The position numbers and the translations under genes are program-made. This document shows positions 62,850 to 64,000 of a stretch of 64,000 nt of DNA, one piece after another. The notes below the pieces were generated by a model. It saw nothing but the letters and a program-made list of their open reading frames with translations. It was not told where the DNA came from and ran no database searches. This DNA comes from CAZYFH01 sp965197395 (GTDB lineage Bacteria; Acidobacteriota; Vicinamibacteria; Vicinamibacterales; UBA8438): contig CBDANB010000005.1 of NCBI GenBank assembly GCA_965197395.1, positions 124,001 through 188,000 of the forward strand. The letters are read 5' to 3'. The number at the start of each line of letters is the position of its first letter. The first letter of the stretch is position 1.

Positions 62850-63580
62850 ATGGGCAAACTGATAGCGGTCGCCTACGGTGCAGTCGCCTATGTCGTCTTC
62901 TTTGGCACGTTTCTCTACGCCATCGGCTTCGTGGGCAACATCGGCGTGCCCAAGGGCATCGATGACGGCGGTGCGAGCCCGCTCGGGGCTGCGTTACTGA
63001 TCAATGTGGCGCTGCTGAGCCTGTTCGCCATTCAGCACAGCGTCATGGCGCGTCCCACCTTCAAGCAATGGTGGACCCGGTTCGTGCCGCATACGGTGGA
63101 GCGGAGCACGTATGTCCTGCTCGCCAGCCTCATTCTGCTGCTGTTGTTCTGGCAGTGGCGCCGCTTCCTAGCGTTCTGTGGGACCTGGCCGGTGGAGTCG
63201 TGGGGATGGTCCTCTTAGGGCTGTTCGGGCTGGGCTGGCTCATCGTGCTGTTGTCCACATTCATGATCGGGCACTTCGAGTTGTTCGGCCTCAGCCGAGT
63301 GTTCCTCCATTTTCGCGGCGAAGCCGAGTCGGCTGCCTCGTTCAAGACACCCGGCTTCTACAAGTACGTGCGCCACCCGATCATGCTGGGGTTTCTGATT
63401 GCGTTCTGGGCGACCCCGACGATGACCTACGGTCACTTGCTGTTCGCCGGCGCCACGACCGGCTACATCCTGATTGCCCTGCAATTGGAAGAGCGCAACC
63501 TCATTGACTTCTTCGGCGACAAGTACCGGGAGTACAAGCGGGACGTGTCGTTGCTCGTGCCGATGCCTAAGAGGAAGTAG
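62850..63580 (+). pseudogene. MddA/NnrU-like membrane methyltransferase, frameshifted
   Basis: From ATG 62850: GKLIAVAYGAVAYVVFFGTF, LYAIGFVGNIGVPKGID, LFAIQHSVMARPTFKQWWTR, LLLLFWQWR. The frame then shifts near 63165 and continues to 63580 with IVLLSTFMIGHFELFGLSRV, FKTPGFYKYVRHPIMLGFLI and LEERNLIDFFGDKYREYKRD. Together they form a full methanethiol S-methyltransferase (MddA)-type protein with about six membrane segments. Loss of one C in TGGCGC-CGCTTCC (expected QWRPLPS) restores the frame. MddA makes dimethyl sulfide from methanethiol. It could be a sequencing error. Confidence 0.82.
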
Positions 63581-63772
63581 TCGCGGATGGCCCTCAACGT
63601 CGGTGACCGCCTCGGCCATTTATGACGTGACTGCGGAACCATCTGTATCCAGGTCGTTTACGAGATGAGGTGACTCGTCGATCATGTTGGCACACCGGTT
63701 GCCCTGATACCGGCGATGGGATGGAGCACTGAGCACCTCGCACTCTAGCTGGGTCGGACCGCGCCGCTTCAG

Positions 63773-63871
63773 TCACCGCGGAAACCGGGCGATCCCATAG
63801 CTGCCGTTGATGCCACCAATCCAGATCTCGTCATTGACGTCGATCGCCACGGTTCCAATCTTGAAAAAATC
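63773..63871 (-). CDS. C-terminal fragment of a propeller-type protein, cut by MITE copy D
   Basis: Minus-strand reading IGTVAIDVNDEIWIGGING, then SYGIARFPR and TGA at 63775-63773. The AIDVNDEIWIGG pattern is a last blade of NHL/two-component-propeller type. The rest of the gene lies beyond the MITE and the window edge. Confidence 0.5.
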   Translation of the reverse strand, partial: DFFKIGTVAIDVNDEIWIGGINGSYGIARFPR

Positions 63872-64000
63872 GGTTCCTCTCAGGGATCGGTGCAGCTTTG
63901 GCCGGTTCCATGGCTAATAAGTCAAGCATTGTCATCGACTTACGTGGCTGGAGAACACCGTCTGTATCTGGAGAGGAACTGCAGGCTCTCGGAAAGTCCG
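63872..64000 (+). mobile_element. ISL3-related MITE, copy D (truncated by window end)
   Basis: The first 129 bp of the GGTTCCTC family, identical over this length to copy A. The target duplication cannot be checked because the other end is outside the window. Confidence 0.88.

Overview
The window is about 65% GC and reads as a chromosomal contig from an Acidobacteriota-like bacterium, probably close to Vicinamibacteria. The clues are PSCyt/DUF1592-type heme proteins with a DUF1552 partner, secreted ankyrin proteins, many Ser/Thr kinases with TolB-like propellers, twin DUF5916/CBM9 outer-membrane proteins and a PQQ dehydrogenase. The taxonomy is inferred from gene content only.

Layout. 1-3986 (minus strand): a secreted ankyrin protein, a cytochrome c'-like protein and a DUF1592-type protein cut by the window edge. 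4406-9532: a broken kinase propeller fused to a transposase tail, a membrane-anchored pentapeptide-repeat protein, a kinase with a LiaF-like tail, an internally deleted IS3, and two 3' tRNA scars (Leu, Cys). 9698-14334: a HigBA module, a rifampin-phosphotransferase-like PEP-utilising enzyme, a winged-helix/nucleotidyltransferase pair behind a palindromic operator, and an antitoxin gene cut by an IS. 14335-19075: an IS3 with a nested IS256-like element, an IS630 and an IS200. 19305-24645: PQQ dehydrogenase, resolvase remnant, NUDIX, VOC and a TPR pseudogene. 24819-32236: a second IS630 holding a MITE, kinase fragments, a complete kinase-cyclase operon and a serine hydrolase. 32658-45826: two near-identical DUF5916 genes enclosing IS6, ISL3, two IS3 elements, MITEs and an IS200. 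45843-51154: kinase stubs, an alpha/beta-hydrolase pseudogene, an IS1111-type IS110 element and a complete IS3. 51215-56692: a methyltransferase operon split by an 8-bp-TSD ISL3 unit carrying an ilvA fragment, then an IS91 fragment, an excisionase-like gene, a broken integrase and tRNA-Leu(UAA). 57046-64000: DUF1592, DUF1552, ankyrin, a frameshifted MddA/NnrU-like gene and another MITE copy.

The conserved gene clusters lie at the two ends. The middle (about 4.4-56.7 kb) is a plastic region with elements of at least eight transposon families, many nested, and about a dozen decayed genes. Exact target duplications allow several insertion orders to be reconstructed. The most interesting items are the ISL3 unit that moved with a piece of threonine deaminase, an ISL3-derived MITE family, a predicted guide-RNA region in the IS1111-type element, a kinase/LiaF-like fusion, and repeated capture of genes behind truncated kinase N-termini.
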